Assembly: GCA_021775255.1 (NCBI GenBank)
Contig: JAJFIA010000010.1
Location: forward strand, 124,001-188,000
Length of the DNA stretch: 64,000 nucleotides
Source of the DNA: Roseovarius sp.
GTDB taxonomy: Bacteria > Pseudomonadota > Alphaproteobacteria > Rhodobacterales > Rhodobacteraceae
Reading direction: 5' to 3'
Part shown: piece after piece, positions 9,001-18,182 of the stretch
Layout: each line of letters opens with the position of its first letter
Numbering within the stretch: position 1 is the first letter of the stretch
Notes under the pieces: generated by a model
What the model saw: only the letters and a program-made list of their open reading frames with translations
Told to the model about the DNA's origin: nothing
Databases searched by the model: none
Translations under genes and position numbers: made by a program

Positions 9001-9277
9001 GTCATTCTGCCGTTGTCACGCTGGTTTGCCCGATCGGTCTGGATCTGCGCGAGGTGGAAGATCACGGTGCAGTGTCGTTTCACTGCGGTTCGGGCGCGTG
9101 GAAAAAAGACGGGCTGCCGTATATGGCGATTGACCCGAACACCGGCGCACAAGTTTGGAAATGACTGGGAAATGGCAAAGCACATACCTATATTAAACTG
9201 GTAAAACGACAATGCGTCCGATCTGATAGGGTGATTGCTGTTGTTGAATTTCAGGATACATGAAAGTTAGATCTTGC
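9001..9277. other. Non-coding remainder before cbpA with an unplaced coding-like stretch
   Basis: A short frame (about 9009-9164, plus strand, stop 9162-9164) reads CPIGLDLREVEDHGA and later YMAIDPNTGAQVWK, with codon usage that looks coding. It has no start of its own beyond 8976 and I cannot assign it to a family; the tail only superficially resembles PQQ-type repeats. I treat it as a gene remnant. No clear promoter for cbpA was identified. Confidence 0.35.
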
Positions 9278-10237
9278 ATGAAATACAAAGATTATTACGC
9301 TGTTCTTGGGGTCGATAAATCCGCCACTATGGATGAGATCAAGCGCGCCTATCGCAAGCTGGCGCGCAAGTATCATCCTGATCTGAACAAGGAGGCCAAT
9401 GCCGAAGAAAAGTTCAAGGAGATTGGCGAGGCCAACGATGTTCTGAGCAACCCTGAGCAGCGCGCTGCCTATGATCAGATGGGGCAGAACTATCAGGCAG
9501 GGCAGGATTTCACCCCGCCGCCGGGCTGGGATCAGGGCTTTGAATTCACCGGTGGCCCGGGCGACGGCCATGCCGGGCATGAAGATTTTTCCGATTTTTT
9601 TTCCGATCTCTTCAGCAAAACCCGGCGCGAGCAGCATAGCACGCACCGGCAACCGGAATTTGATGCCAAAGGTCAGGATCACCACGCCCGCATCGCGATT
9701 GATCTTGAGGACAGCTTCACAGGGGCCAAACGCCGGATCACCCTCAAAATGCCCGAGCTTGACGCCAGCGGCCATGTGATCCTTGGGCAGAAAAACCTGG
9801 ATGTTTCCATTCCCAAAGGCGTGCGGGAAGGGCAGAATATCCGCCTGAAAAGCCAAGGCGCGCCGGGCTATGGCCGGGGTGCAGCGGGCGATCTTTATCT
9901 TGAGATCGAATTCAGGCCACACAGGCTTTATCATGCGCAAGGCACTGATCTTTATCTTGATTTGCCCGTCACCCCGTGGGAGGTGGCGCTTGGCGGCAAG
10001 GTCAAACTGCCCACACCCGGCGGGGTGGTTGATCTTAACATCCCGGCCAATTCAAAATCGGGCCGCAAGATGCGCCTCAAGGGGCGCGGCATCCCGTCAA
10101 AACCGCCCGGCGATCTCTATGTCATCTTGCAGATTGTCCTGCCCCCGGCGGACAGTGCCAAGGCCAAAGATCTGTATGAAACCATGGCCAAAGAGCTGAA
10201 TTTCAATCCGCGCCGCCACCTGGCACCGGGGCTTTAA
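9278..10237 (+). CDS. cbpA: DnaJ-class co-chaperone, CbpA-like
   Basis: 319 residues. J domain at about 1-70 (KDYYAVLGVDKSA, KLARKYHPDLNKE with the HPD tripeptide that stimulates Hsp70), a glycine/phenylalanine-rich linker to about 125, and two C-terminal beta domains (VSIPKGVREGQNIRLKSQG, LYLEIEFRPH, LDLPVTPWEVALGGKV). There is no cysteine zinc finger, which separates CbpA from DnaJ. The start at 9278 gives the family-typical MKYKDYYAVLGV; ATG 9260, six codons upstream with a nearby AGGA, is an alternative. The CbpM-like modulator gene follows after 14 bp, as in classical cbpAM operons. Confidence 0.92.
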   Translation: MKYKDYYAVLGVDKSATMDEIKRAYRKLARKYHPDLNKEANAEEKFKEIGEANDVLSNPEQRAAYDQMGQNYQAGQDFTPPPGWDQGFEFTGGPGDGHAGHEDFSDFFSDLFSKTRREQHSTHRQPEFDAKGQDHHARIAIDLEDSFTGAKRRITLKMPELDASGHVILGQKNLDVSIPKGVREGQNIRLKSQGAPGYGRGAAGDLYLEIEFRPHRLYHAQGTDLYLDLPVTPWEVALGGKVKLPTPGGVVDLNIPANSKSGRKMRLKGRGIPSKPPGDLYVILQIVLPPADSAKAKDLYETMAKELNFNPRRHLAPGL

Positions 10238-10251
10238 GAAGGAATGAATTG

Positions 10252-10566
10252 ATGATTGATGGCCTTTTGAAAGATCAAAGAAACATGACATTGCAAGATG
10301 TCTGCGAGCATTGCGACCTCAGCCAAGAGGATGTTGTGGCCTATATCGAGGAAGGGCTGATCAGCGTTACGGGCGAAACCGTATCAAACTGGCGGTTCTC
10401 GGAAATCCATCTGCTTCATATCCGGAAAGCCCGCCGCCTTGAGCATGATTTGCGGCTGAACCCGGCCGGCTCGGTTCTGGTTCTGGAACTGCTGCAGGAG
10501 ATTGAGCACCTGAAGAATCAGCTCAAACGCCTGCAACGACAGAATGATCCAGAGGCGGATCAGTGA
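10252..10566 (+). CDS. cbpM: CbpM-like chaperone modulator (MerR-like)
   Basis: 104 residues. The N-terminal half (TLQDVCEHCDLSQEDVVAYI, then WRFSEIHLLHIRKARRL) fits the winged-helix MerR-like fold of CbpM; the C-terminal 40 residues are a predicted coiled coil (LEHDLRLNP to RLQRQND). CbpM binds the J domain of CbpA and blocks its Hsp70 stimulation. The ATG at 10252 has an AAGAAGGA site and lies just behind cbpA, so co-expression is expected. The short length and no other domain argue against a DNA-acting MerR regulator. Confidence 0.8.
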   Translation: MIDGLLKDQRNMTLQDVCEHCDLSQEDVVAYIEEGLISVTGETVSNWRFSEIHLLHIRKARRLEHDLRLNPAGSVLVLELLQEIEHLKNQLKRLQRQNDPEADQ

Positions 10567-10595
10567 ATTTTTGTGTGGCCCGCATCAGAACGAAT

Positions 10596-11468
10596 TTACT
10601 TGCGCACCAGAAGGGCGAGGCTGGTCATGTGGCTGTCACCTTTGGTTGGCCAGGGTAAAGCACCAAACGGGATCACCTCAAGGGCAGCCCCTTCATTGCA
10701 AAGCCGCTCAATGGCGATGCAGGGGCCGGGAATGATCTTTTTGTTGTCCCAAAGAAATGTCAGCCCGGCATAAAAATCATGCAGCAATATGACGCCATCC
10801 TCGTTCAGCGCCGCGATCGCTTTTGGCACTTCCTGATAGACGATATCGGCATCATGGCTGCCATCGAGGAAAATGAAATCAAACTTGTTTTTGCAATCAG
10901 ACAGATACTCAAGCGAGCTTTGCGCCACAAAGCTGATCATCTCGCCATAGCCACCGGCGGCAAGCATGTCGCGCGGGGCATAAGCCTGACCACAGCCCTT
11001 CCAGGGCTGATCATTTGGATCGTTGACATCGGTGATATCCACCGTCGTGATCCGGCCATTTGATCCATTAGCCTCAAGTGCCGCGGCAATGTGCAGGGTC
11101 GAAAACCCCACATTGGTGCCCACTTCCAGAACAGTTTTGGGGTTCAGTGCGCGGATCAGATGATAGATTGCCCTTTGATCCCCCGGATTGACCCCGCGAT
11201 TACCATCGCTTTGGGCAGCAGACGGGGCCATGGCCATCAACTCAGACAGTTTTGCCTCAATGCCTGACCATTCCGAAATCCGGTCTCGGTTGTGCAGGAT
11301 TGCGTGCAAATCAATAGCACTTGATGGCAAAAGCGGCTTTGACCTGCAGGTTTGTTGCGAGATCTGGCCAAGCAATCTGCGGGCCAGCCGGATCTTGCGA
11401 TCGCGCTTCAAACCTGCGGGGATAATCCCTTTAAGGGCGCGTTTGGCGGTTTTCTCAAGGCTTTTCAT
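10596..11468 (-). CDS. Class I SAM-dependent methyltransferase (Methyltransf_24-like)
   Basis: 290 residues from the chosen start. A basic N-terminal 70 residues precede a methyltransferase core: TVLEVGTNVGFSTLHIAAAL (motif I), GRITTVDITD (acidic end of strand 2), KFDFIFLDGSHDADIVYQEV and GVILLHDFYAG, as in the Methyltransf_24/O-methyltransferase group. Substrate unknown. The start is uncertain: the frame is open to 11663, with in-frame ATGs at 11558, 11486 and 11468; I prefer 11468 (MKSLEKTAKRALKG), but none has a strong ribosome site. It converges on cbpM with a 29-base gap. Confidence 0.75.
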   Translation of the reverse strand: MKSLEKTAKRALKGIIPAGLKRDRKIRLARRLLGQISQQTCRSKPLLPSSAIDLHAILHNRDRISEWSGIEAKLSELMAMAPSAAQSDGNRGVNPGDQRAIYHLIRALNPKTVLEVGTNVGFSTLHIAAALEANGSNGRITTVDITDVNDPNDQPWKGCGQAYAPRDMLAAGGYGEMISFVAQSSLEYLSDCKNKFDFIFLDGSHDADIVYQEVPKAIAALNEDGVILLHDFYAGLTFLWDNKKIIPGPCIAIERLCNEGAALEVIPFGALPWPTKGDSHMTSLALLVRK

Positions 11469-11740
11469 TGTGTTCACATTATCCATCAAAATTTTGTAAA
11501 ACCTGTGAACCTTGCTTAAAGCCGCAGGCTGAAGTGCTGAAATATCATTTGTCCCCATATACTCAGCCCTAAACCGGGCTAGGCGGGATATGTGGCTACA
11601 TAAATCAATCAATGATCCGCGCGTCAAGGCAACGTGAGCGGTTATAAGCCGGGATCCCGCCATAGAAAGGCGCGGGTCATGCGGTTTTGCATCGGGTCAT
11701 TTCCTCTTTGGCAAAATCTCATCACCATAAGAATGCAGGA

Positions 11741-12607
11741 TCAGGCCCGCTTCATCATGACAATTTCCGCAGTGATCAGAACCGGATTGTTATGCGGCAA
11801 CAACCGTCCGCTTTGAAATGTGCCGTCAAGGCCAACAATCGCAATATCCAGAGCAATATCCATTTTGCCTGCTGTCAGATCAATTTCGCCATTGCTCAGC
11901 AAAAATTCGGTGGCAAAGCTGTCGAACACGCGCCCATCGACAAAATGCGCGCCAATCAGGCTGCCAATCCCCTGCACCGAGGCCCGATCCCATCCGGCAG
12001 TGCGGCAGCCTTCAATCAGGGCCGCGCTGATTTCAGTATTGGGGGCAAGCCTGATCAACTGCGCCTCAGCGTCAGGAGGCGCTGTTGTGACGGCCACAGG
12101 CGTGAACAAATCAAACCCGGTCTGAGGGTCAAAGTTGCGGGTAAACCGCGCGTCGCAAAAGCCATGGCCAATCACCCGCGCAGGCTGTGATGGCACGCAG
12201 GCCTCTGGCAGCAAATGGCCCATCGCCCGCGTGCCAATCGCGTCAACAAGGCAGCCGTGACAGTGAAAATATGCCGCGTCATTTTGAACCCCGCAGATGA
12301 TGCCAGCATCCAAAATCCGCCCCGGCATTTTGGGTTTGCGAACCGCGCTGTACCACGCCACATGCGCCTGATCGTGGGGCAGCGCCGGGATGACATATGA
12401 AATTTCTGACATGTCCATGTCCCTGATCCTGAAATATCCGCCCTCAAACCCCCGCGCCTGCAACGCCCGCGCCAGCGAGACCTGCAAAGATACCCCCACG
12501 GGCAGCACAAGATCGAGATCAACCAGTTGGGTTGGCACCGCCATAAAGGGGGGCGCATCGGGGCCGGGTTGCTGAATATGATTGGGAAGGGAAGGGGCTT
12601 TGGGCAT
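11741..12607 (-). CDS. Tandem PPC/DUF296-domain protein
   Basis: 288 residues containing two copies of the PPC (DUF296) fold: about 25-140 (LDLVLPVGVSLQVSLARALQ through a histidine-rich HCHGCLVDAIG) and about 165-285 (LIRLAPNTEISAALIEGC, SVQGIGSLIGAHFVDG, DLTAGKMDIALDIAIVGLDG). PPC domains trimerise and occur in plant AT-hook proteins and in bacterial proteins of unknown chemistry, some with metal-binding histidines. No AT-hook is present. The ATG is three bases beyond the stop of the acyl-CoA ligase gene, so it is the last gene of a thiolase-ligase-PPC operon, suggesting a role on an acyl-CoA-related small molecule (inference). Confidence 0.7.
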   Translation of the reverse strand: MPKAPSLPNHIQQPGPDAPPFMAVPTQLVDLDLVLPVGVSLQVSLARALQARGFEGGYFRIRDMDMSEISYVIPALPHDQAHVAWYSAVRKPKMPGRILDAGIICGVQNDAAYFHCHGCLVDAIGTRAMGHLLPEACVPSQPARVIGHGFCDARFTRNFDPQTGFDLFTPVAVTTAPPDAEAQLIRLAPNTEISAALIEGCRTAGWDRASVQGIGSLIGAHFVDGRVFDSFATEFLLSNGEIDLTAGKMDIALDIAIVGLDGTFQSGRLLPHNNPVLITAEIVMMKRA

Positions 12608-12610
12608 AGG

Positions 12611-14182
12611 TCATGTGCACCTGTCGGGGTGTTTGGCCAGGAAGGCCTCCCGCACCAGTTTTTTGGGGGTTTTGCCATAGGCGGATTTGGGCAAGTTTCC
12701 CCAGAAATGAAATTCCCTTGGCATTTTATAGCTGGCAATCAAGGGTTTGAGATGGGCAAGCAGATCGGCCTCTGACGGATTTGTGCCGGCGCGTGGCACG
12801 CAGATTGCCACGCCAATCTCGCCCCATTTATCATCGGGAATCCCCAGAACGGCCACTTCGGTTATATCGCCATGCATCAGGATTATCTGTTCAATCTCAA
12901 GCGGATATATGTTTGACCCGCCTGAGATATACATGTCGGATCCGCGCCCAGTGATATAGAAAAACCCTTCCGCATCCATATGGCCCAGATCGCCGGTGCG
13001 GAACCATCCCTTGCGAAAGGCCTTGGCATTGGCCGCGTCATTATTCCAGTAACCGGCAAATACCGCCGGGCCAATGATGCAAAATTCGCCGGTCTCGCCG
13101 GGGGCAAGTTCGGCGCCATCCGGCCCCTGAATTTGCACCTGCATCCCGGTGCGGGCATGGCCGCAGGTGCCGGGTCGGGGATCGTCAACAGCGCTGTGCA
13201 GCGCCGGGGGCAGTACTGTGATGTTGCCGGTGACCTCACCCAGCCCGAAATACTGCACCAGAACCGGCCCCAGTTTTTCCAGCGCCCGAACCTGATCCAC
13301 CCGGTAGATCGGCGCACCGGCATAGATCACATAGCGCAGGCAGGTATGATCAAACCGGTCAACGCCCGCATCTTCCACCAGCATTTTGAGGATCGTCGGC
13401 ACTGTGAACAGGCTGGTCGCCCTATGCGCCGCGATCAGCCGCCAGATGTCAGCCGCGTCAAACCCCGCGCCTTCGGGCAGGATCGTCGTGGCCCCGCGCG
13501 CGATCATCAAAAGCGCATGCAGGCCTGCGCCGTGTGATAAGGGTGCGACAATCACCGTGGCATCGGCATGGGTGGTGGCGGGCATCAGATCACATAAGTG
13601 GTTGGTCACGACAAAGCCCATCTGCCCGTGGGTTAGCACCGCCGCCTTGGGCCTGCCTGTTGTGCCGGAGGTGTAGAAAAACCAACAGGGATCATCGCGG
13701 CCAACCTCGGCCAGGGGCACGGTTTTGCCCATGTGCCGGTTTGTGACCGCATCGTAATCCTCGGCAAAATCCGATAGCCCGATGGACAGGGTAAACTTCA
13801 TATCATCACCACAGGCCTTGGCGTGATCGGGAAAATCCGCGTGGCAGATCAGGCCCACCGCGCCAGAAGATTGCGCCATCCAATTCAGATCATCGGGCTG
13901 GCCGCGAAAATTCGCCGGCACCCAGACCGCGCCAAGGCGAAAACACGCCAACATGCTTTCAAACATCTGATTGCAGTTGGTTGACTGCACCAGAATCCGG
14001 TCGCCTTTGGTGACGCCGTACTCATGCCTGAGCGCATAGGCCATGGCGTTGACGCGGGCATTTAACTCGATCCAACCCCATGTTTTATCGCCCCAGATCA
14101 ATGCCTTATGTGTGCCGTGACGCCGCGCCGCCTGATCGGCGAAATGCGCCAGATTCATCGCTCTGTCAGAGACAGGCTGCAT
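12611..14182 (-). CDS. AMP-forming acyl-CoA synthetase
   Basis: 523 residues of the ANL superfamily. The P-loop-like motif FFYTSGTTGRPKAAVLTHGQM (about 166-186) activates a carboxylate as acyl-AMP; YFGLGEVTG is the A5 motif, GWFRTGDLGHMDAEGFFYITGR the A7/A8 hinge, and PKSAYGKTPKKLV near the C-terminus carries the A10 lysine. It joins the acyl group to CoA; the acid is not identifiable. The ATG at 14182 overlaps the thiolase stop (TAATG); an internal ATG at 14158 is an alternative. Confidence 0.9.
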   Translation of the reverse strand: MQPVSDRAMNLAHFADQAARRHGTHKALIWGDKTWGWIELNARVNAMAYALRHEYGVTKGDRILVQSTNCNQMFESMLACFRLGAVWVPANFRGQPDDLNWMAQSSGAVGLICHADFPDHAKACGDDMKFTLSIGLSDFAEDYDAVTNRHMGKTVPLAEVGRDDPCWFFYTSGTTGRPKAAVLTHGQMGFVVTNHLCDLMPATTHADATVIVAPLSHGAGLHALLMIARGATTILPEGAGFDAADIWRLIAAHRATSLFTVPTILKMLVEDAGVDRFDHTCLRYVIYAGAPIYRVDQVRALEKLGPVLVQYFGLGEVTGNITVLPPALHSAVDDPRPGTCGHARTGMQVQIQGPDGAELAPGETGEFCIIGPAVFAGYWNNDAANAKAFRKGWFRTGDLGHMDAEGFFYITGRGSDMYISGGSNIYPLEIEQIILMHGDITEVAVLGIPDDKWGEIGVAICVPRAGTNPSEADLLAHLKPLIASYKMPREFHFWGNLPKSAYGKTPKKLVREAFLAKHPDRCT

Positions 14183-15354
14183 TACCTGACCCGCTCCAGA
14201 ATGGATACATAATTGGTTACAGCGGCCCCGCCCATGTTGAACACGCCTGCAAGGCTTGCGCCCTTCACCTGCATATCACCCGCCTCACCAGTGAGTTGCA
14301 TCGCCGCCATCACATGCTGCGAAACGCCCGTAGCACCAATCGGATGGCCCTTGGATTTCAACCCGCCCGAGGGGTTCACCGGCAAGCGCCCGTCCATCCT
14401 TGTCCAGCCTTCGCGCGCTGCTTTCCAGCCTTGCCCGACCGGCGTCAGGCCCATGGCCTCATATTCGATCATCTCGGCGGTGGTGAAACAATCATGGGTC
14501 TCGACCAGATCAAGATCCTCCAGCGTGATCCCGGCCTGATCCTTGGCATTGGCCCAGGCCTGATGCGCGCCCTCAAAGGCGGTCATCTCGCGGCGCGACA
14601 GCGGGAACATATCGTTCTTGTGTGCCCGCGCGCGAAACCCGATGGCGCGTTTCATATCCTGCGCCGCCGCGCGGCTGGCCACCACCAACGCCGCCGCCCC
14701 GTCCGAGACCAACGAGCAATCAGTGCGCCGCAAAGGCCCCGCCACAAATGGATTCTTGTCCGAGATTTGATTGCAAAACTCAAACCCGAAATCCTTTTTC
14801 AGATGGGCATAGGGATTGTTCATCCCATTGGCGTGGTTCTTGGCCGCAATCATCGCCATTTCCGCGCTGTGATCGCCGTATTTCTGGAAATACGACTGGG
14901 TGATCTGGGCAAATATCCCGGCAAAGCCGTTTTCAACCTGATCTTCCTCCCGGCGATAGGAACCACATAGCAGAATATCGCCGACCTCGGCATTTGATAC
15001 CGCCGTCATCTTTTCCGCGCCCAGAACAAGCGCCACATCGCCGCGCCCGCTCTCAATGAAATCTATCGCCGTATAAAGCGCTGCCGATCCGGTGGCACAG
15101 GCATTTTCGCAATGAACCGCGGGCACATGGCGCATTTCCGGCATCGCGGCCGAGATCAGCCCGCCCTCAAACCCCTGCTTGGAAAAGCCTGAATTCAGCA
15201 CGCCAATGGTGGCAAAATCAACATCCTCGGGGCCAATGCCCGCATGCGTCAACGCAGCGTATCCCACATCGGCGATCAGGCCCTCAATATCCGCCGCCTC
15301 GCTTTTGCCGAAATTAGAATGGGCCCAGCCGATGATTACACTGTCTGTTGTCAT
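14182..15354 (-). CDS. Thiolase-family acetyl-CoA acetyltransferase (SCP2-type)
   Basis: 390 residues of the thiolase fold: nucleophilic Cys in HCENACATGSAALYTA (about residue 86), VALVLGAEKM, the catalytic His in VETHDCFTTAEMIEYEAMG, and NPSGGLKSKGHPIGATG near the C-terminus. The arrangement is that of SCP2/nonspecific-lipid-transfer thiolases; many lack a second cysteine and perform ill-defined acyl-CoA chemistry. Two ATGs are close: AGGAG lies one base before ATG 15360 but seven before ATG 15354, so I use 15354. First gene of the operon with the acyl-CoA ligase and PPC protein. Confidence 0.88.
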   Translation of the reverse strand: MTTDSVIIGWAHSNFGKSEAADIEGLIADVGYAALTHAGIGPEDVDFATIGVLNSGFSKQGFEGGLISAAMPEMRHVPAVHCENACATGSAALYTAIDFIESGRGDVALVLGAEKMTAVSNAEVGDILLCGSYRREEDQVENGFAGIFAQITQSYFQKYGDHSAEMAMIAAKNHANGMNNPYAHLKKDFGFEFCNQISDKNPFVAGPLRRTDCSLVSDGAAALVVASRAAAQDMKRAIGFRARAHKNDMFPLSRREMTAFEGAHQAWANAKDQAGITLEDLDLVETHDCFTTAEMIEYEAMGLTPVGQGWKAAREGWTRMDGRLPVNPSGGLKSKGHPIGATGVSQHVMAAMQLTGEAGDMQVKGASLAGVFNMGGAAVTNYVSILERVR

Positions 15355-15567
15355 ATCCATGCTCCTTTACCCCGAAGTGTTGGCCGGGATTTCAGGCGGC
15401 GTCAATCGCGGGATGTTCTATGCGCCTGAGGGGGCCTGTAAACGATTATCCCCTAAATCACCCGATTAGCTGTGTCTCAAGCAGGGAAAATCCCGTTATC
15501 CCCTTGACCTTTGGCGCTGCACTCTGTTGAACCGCCAAAAGAGATGCAACAGACAGATGGCCCGGGA

Positions 15568-17439
15568 ATGAATGATCAAAACAAGAACCTGATCCTTGCG
15601 ACAGTGCTAAGCTTTATCGTCATCCTTGTCTGGCTGACTGTGTTCCCGCCGCCCGATACGGCCAAGAATGATGTGGGGGATTATGTGTCGTCGCTTGACG
15701 GTCAGGCCGATCCCGCTGCGGCCCCGGCAGATGGCAATCCTTCCGCCAGCGCCCCGGCGGCGGATACGGCTGCTGCCCCGTCCCAGCCTGCGCCTGAATC
15801 CGGCTCAACCGATGCGGAAACCGCCATAGCCAATGCCCCGCGCCTGTCTATTGATACGCCAAGCCTGACCGGTACGATCTCGCTTCTGGGTGGGCGGATT
15901 GATGATCTGTCATTGAAAAAATACCGGGTTTCGGTTGAGCCCGGGTCAGACATTGTGCATCTGCTAAAACCGATAAACGACCTGGGCAGTTATCAGGTGT
16001 TATATGGCTGGGCTCCGGGCAGCGGGCTTGATTTTGCCGATGTTCCCGGGGCCACAACCCTTTGGACACAGACCAGTGGCGATATTCTGGCCCCCGGCAA
16101 GCCGGTGGTTCTGGCCTGGGATAATGGCAAGGGCCTGCGGTTTGAGCGGCGTTTTGAGATTGACAAGGATTACATGTTCTCTGTCACCCAATCGGTTACT
16201 AACAGCGGCGATGCCGCGAAACGTCTGGCCCCTGAGGGGCGGATAGAACGCTACGGCGAACCTGCGGATCTGAGGAATTTTTATATTTTGCACGAAGGGG
16301 CGATCCGGCAAAAGGATGATGAACGAGATTATCTGAAATACAAGAAATTGCGCGCCTTTGATGCGGATAGCCCATGGGCAAACCGCACCACCGTGGCGGA
16401 TGTGGCCGAGGTCACCAATGGCGGCTGGATCGGCTTTACCGATCACTTCTGGATGACCACGCTGATCCCTGCGGCGGATCAGGCATTTACGTCAGTTCTT
16501 CAATATGACGTCAAGCGTGATGTCTACCGCGCCATTGCCCGTCTCAGCACCATCGAGGTTGCCCCCGGTGAAACAAAATCAGTCAGCACCCGGCTGTTTG
16601 CCGGGGCCAAGAAATGGGAAACCATCCGCCGCTATCAAAATGAAGGTGGGGTGAATAATTTCCTTGATACAATCGACTGGGGCATGTTCTTTTTCCTGAC
16701 CAAGCCGATATTTTTCGTGCTGCACTGGCTGAATTCGTTGATTGGCAATATGGGCTGGTCGATTATCGCCCTGACCTTGTTCATCAAGGCTTTGCTTATG
16801 CCGCTGGCGTATAAATCCTACGTCTCCATGGCCAAAATGAAAGAGCTGCAACCGCAGATGGAGGCGCTGAAAAAATCCGCCGGGGATGACAAGCAGCAGA
16901 TGCAAAAAGATATGATGGCGCTTTACAAGAAGGAAAAGGTCAATCCCGCCTCGGGCTGTTTGCCGATCCTGTTGCAGATCCCGATCTTTTTCTCGCTCTA
17001 CAAGGTGATCTTTGTCACGCTAGACCTGCGGCAGGCGCCGTGGATCGGCTGGATCAATGATCTGTCTGCGCCGGATTCCTCGTCAATCCTCAACCTCTTC
17101 GGCCTGTTGCCCTTTGCCCCCCCCGATGGCGGGCCTTTGGCAATCCTCTCGCTTGGTGTGCTGCCGATTCTGCTGGGCATTTCCATGTGGTTGCAGCAAA
17201 AGCTCAATCCGTCGCCCACTGATCCGACACAGAAAATGATCTTTGCCTGGATGCCCTGGGTGTTCATGTTCATGCTCGGCCAATTTGCCAGCGGTCTGGT
17301 TCTCTACTGGATTTCCAACAACCTGATCACATTCACCCAGCAATATCTGATCATGCGCAGCCAGGGCTACAAGCCGGATGTTTTTGGCAACATCAGGGAA
17401 GGCTTCAAACGCAAGCCGCGCGAGCCGGACAAGAAGTGA
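15568..17439 (+). CDS. yidC: Membrane protein insertase YidC
   Basis: 623 residues. Transmembrane helix 1 (residues 6-24, ILATVLSFIVILVWLTVFPP), an Ala/Pro-rich linker, a large periplasmic beta-sandwich domain to about 350, then the five-helix insertase core with GMFFFLTKPIFFVLHWLNS, AYKSYVSMAKMKELQPQMEA, NPASGCLPILLQIPIFFSLY and a basic tail. YidC inserts and folds inner-membrane proteins with or without SecYEG. ATG 15568 gives the usual MNDQNKNLILA start; the frame extends 19 codons upstream. The stop overlaps the MOSC gene start (TGATG). Confidence 0.96.
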   Translation: MNDQNKNLILATVLSFIVILVWLTVFPPPDTAKNDVGDYVSSLDGQADPAAAPADGNPSASAPAADTAAAPSQPAPESGSTDAETAIANAPRLSIDTPSLTGTISLLGGRIDDLSLKKYRVSVEPGSDIVHLLKPINDLGSYQVLYGWAPGSGLDFADVPGATTLWTQTSGDILAPGKPVVLAWDNGKGLRFERRFEIDKDYMFSVTQSVTNSGDAAKRLAPEGRIERYGEPADLRNFYILHEGAIRQKDDERDYLKYKKLRAFDADSPWANRTTVADVAEVTNGGWIGFTDHFWMTTLIPAADQAFTSVLQYDVKRDVYRAIARLSTIEVAPGETKSVSTRLFAGAKKWETIRRYQNEGGVNNFLDTIDWGMFFFLTKPIFFVLHWLNSLIGNMGWSIIALTLFIKALLMPLAYKSYVSMAKMKELQPQMEALKKSAGDDKQQMQKDMMALYKKEKVNPASGCLPILLQIPIFFSLYKVIFVTLDLRQAPWIGWINDLSAPDSSSILNLFGLLPFAPPDGGPLAILSLGVLPILLGISMWLQQKLNPSPTDPTQKMIFAWMPWVFMFMLGQFASGLVLYWISNNLITFTQQYLIMRSQGYKPDVFGNIREGFKRKPREPDKK

Positions 17440-18182
17440 TGGCACAGGTTTCGGCCCTCTGGCGGCACCCGATCAAATCGCATGGCCGTGAGGCGTTGCA
17501 AAGCGTGACGCTTACCAAAGGCCGGACCATGCCATGGGACAGGCGCTGGGCCGTGGCACATGCGCTGGCGAAATCCGATGGCCATGCATGGGCACCCTGC
17601 GCCAACTATTCGCGCGGCTCGAAACAGCCCGCCCTGATGGCGATCAATGCAAGCACCGATGAGGCCACGGGGCGTGTTACCCTCAGCCACCCGGACCTGC
17701 CCGATCTGACATTCGACCCGGATCGAGATGAGGCATTGTTTCTTGAATGGGTCGCCCCGATCATGCCGCCCGAGCGCACCCAATCGGCGCATATCCACCG
17801 GGTGCCGGGCCGGGGCATGACCGACACGGATTACCCATCCGTGAGCCTGATCAATCTGGCCTCTCATGCCGAAGTGGCGGCCAAACTGGCGCGCGATATT
17901 TCCCCCCTGCGCTGGCGCTGCAACATCCACATTGAAGGGCTTGAGCCGTGGGCGGAAGCGGGCTGGATTGGCAAAACCGTTCAGGTGGGCACCGCTGAAT
18001 TCACCATCCGCGAGCCGATCCTGCGCTGCATGGCAACCACGGCCAACCCGGAGACAGGCCTGCGCGATGCCGATACTTTGGGCACGCTGAAGGCCAACTG
18101 GAAACACCAGAATTTCGGTGTTTATGCCGAGGTAATCCGCTCGGGCGAGATTTCGATCGGCGACAGGGTTGAGGTTCTTTAG
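17439..18182 (+). CDS. MOSC-domain protein
   Basis: 247 residues: an N-terminal beta-barrel segment (VSALWRHPIKSHGREAL, GRTMPWDRRWAVAH, the MOSC_N pattern) followed by a MOSC domain (SVSLINLASHAEVAAKL, IRYPL-like region FTIREPILRCMATTANPETGLRD with the conserved Cys in ILRCMATT). MOSC proteins act in sulfur transfer or molybdenum-cofactor-dependent reduction of N-hydroxylated compounds. TGATG overlap with yidC and direct abutment to engB place it mid-operon, an arrangement common in Rhodobacteraceae. Confidence 0.88.
   Translation: MAQVSALWRHPIKSHGREALQSVTLTKGRTMPWDRRWAVAHALAKSDGHAWAPCANYSRGSKQPALMAINASTDEATGRVTLSHPDLPDLTFDPDRDEALFLEWVAPIMPPERTQSAHIHRVPGRGMTDTDYPSVSLINLASHAEVAAKLARDISPLRWRCNIHIEGLEPWAEAGWIGKTVQVGTAEFTIREPILRCMATTANPETGLRDADTLGTLKANWKHQNFGVYAEVIRSGEISIGDRVEVL

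Noticed and set aside
8941..9204. Open frame of 87 codons before cbpA as a gene
   Set aside because: It begins in the middle of a SpoIIAA-like block, lacks a ribosome site and loses similarity after about 20 codons; treated as part of a relic.
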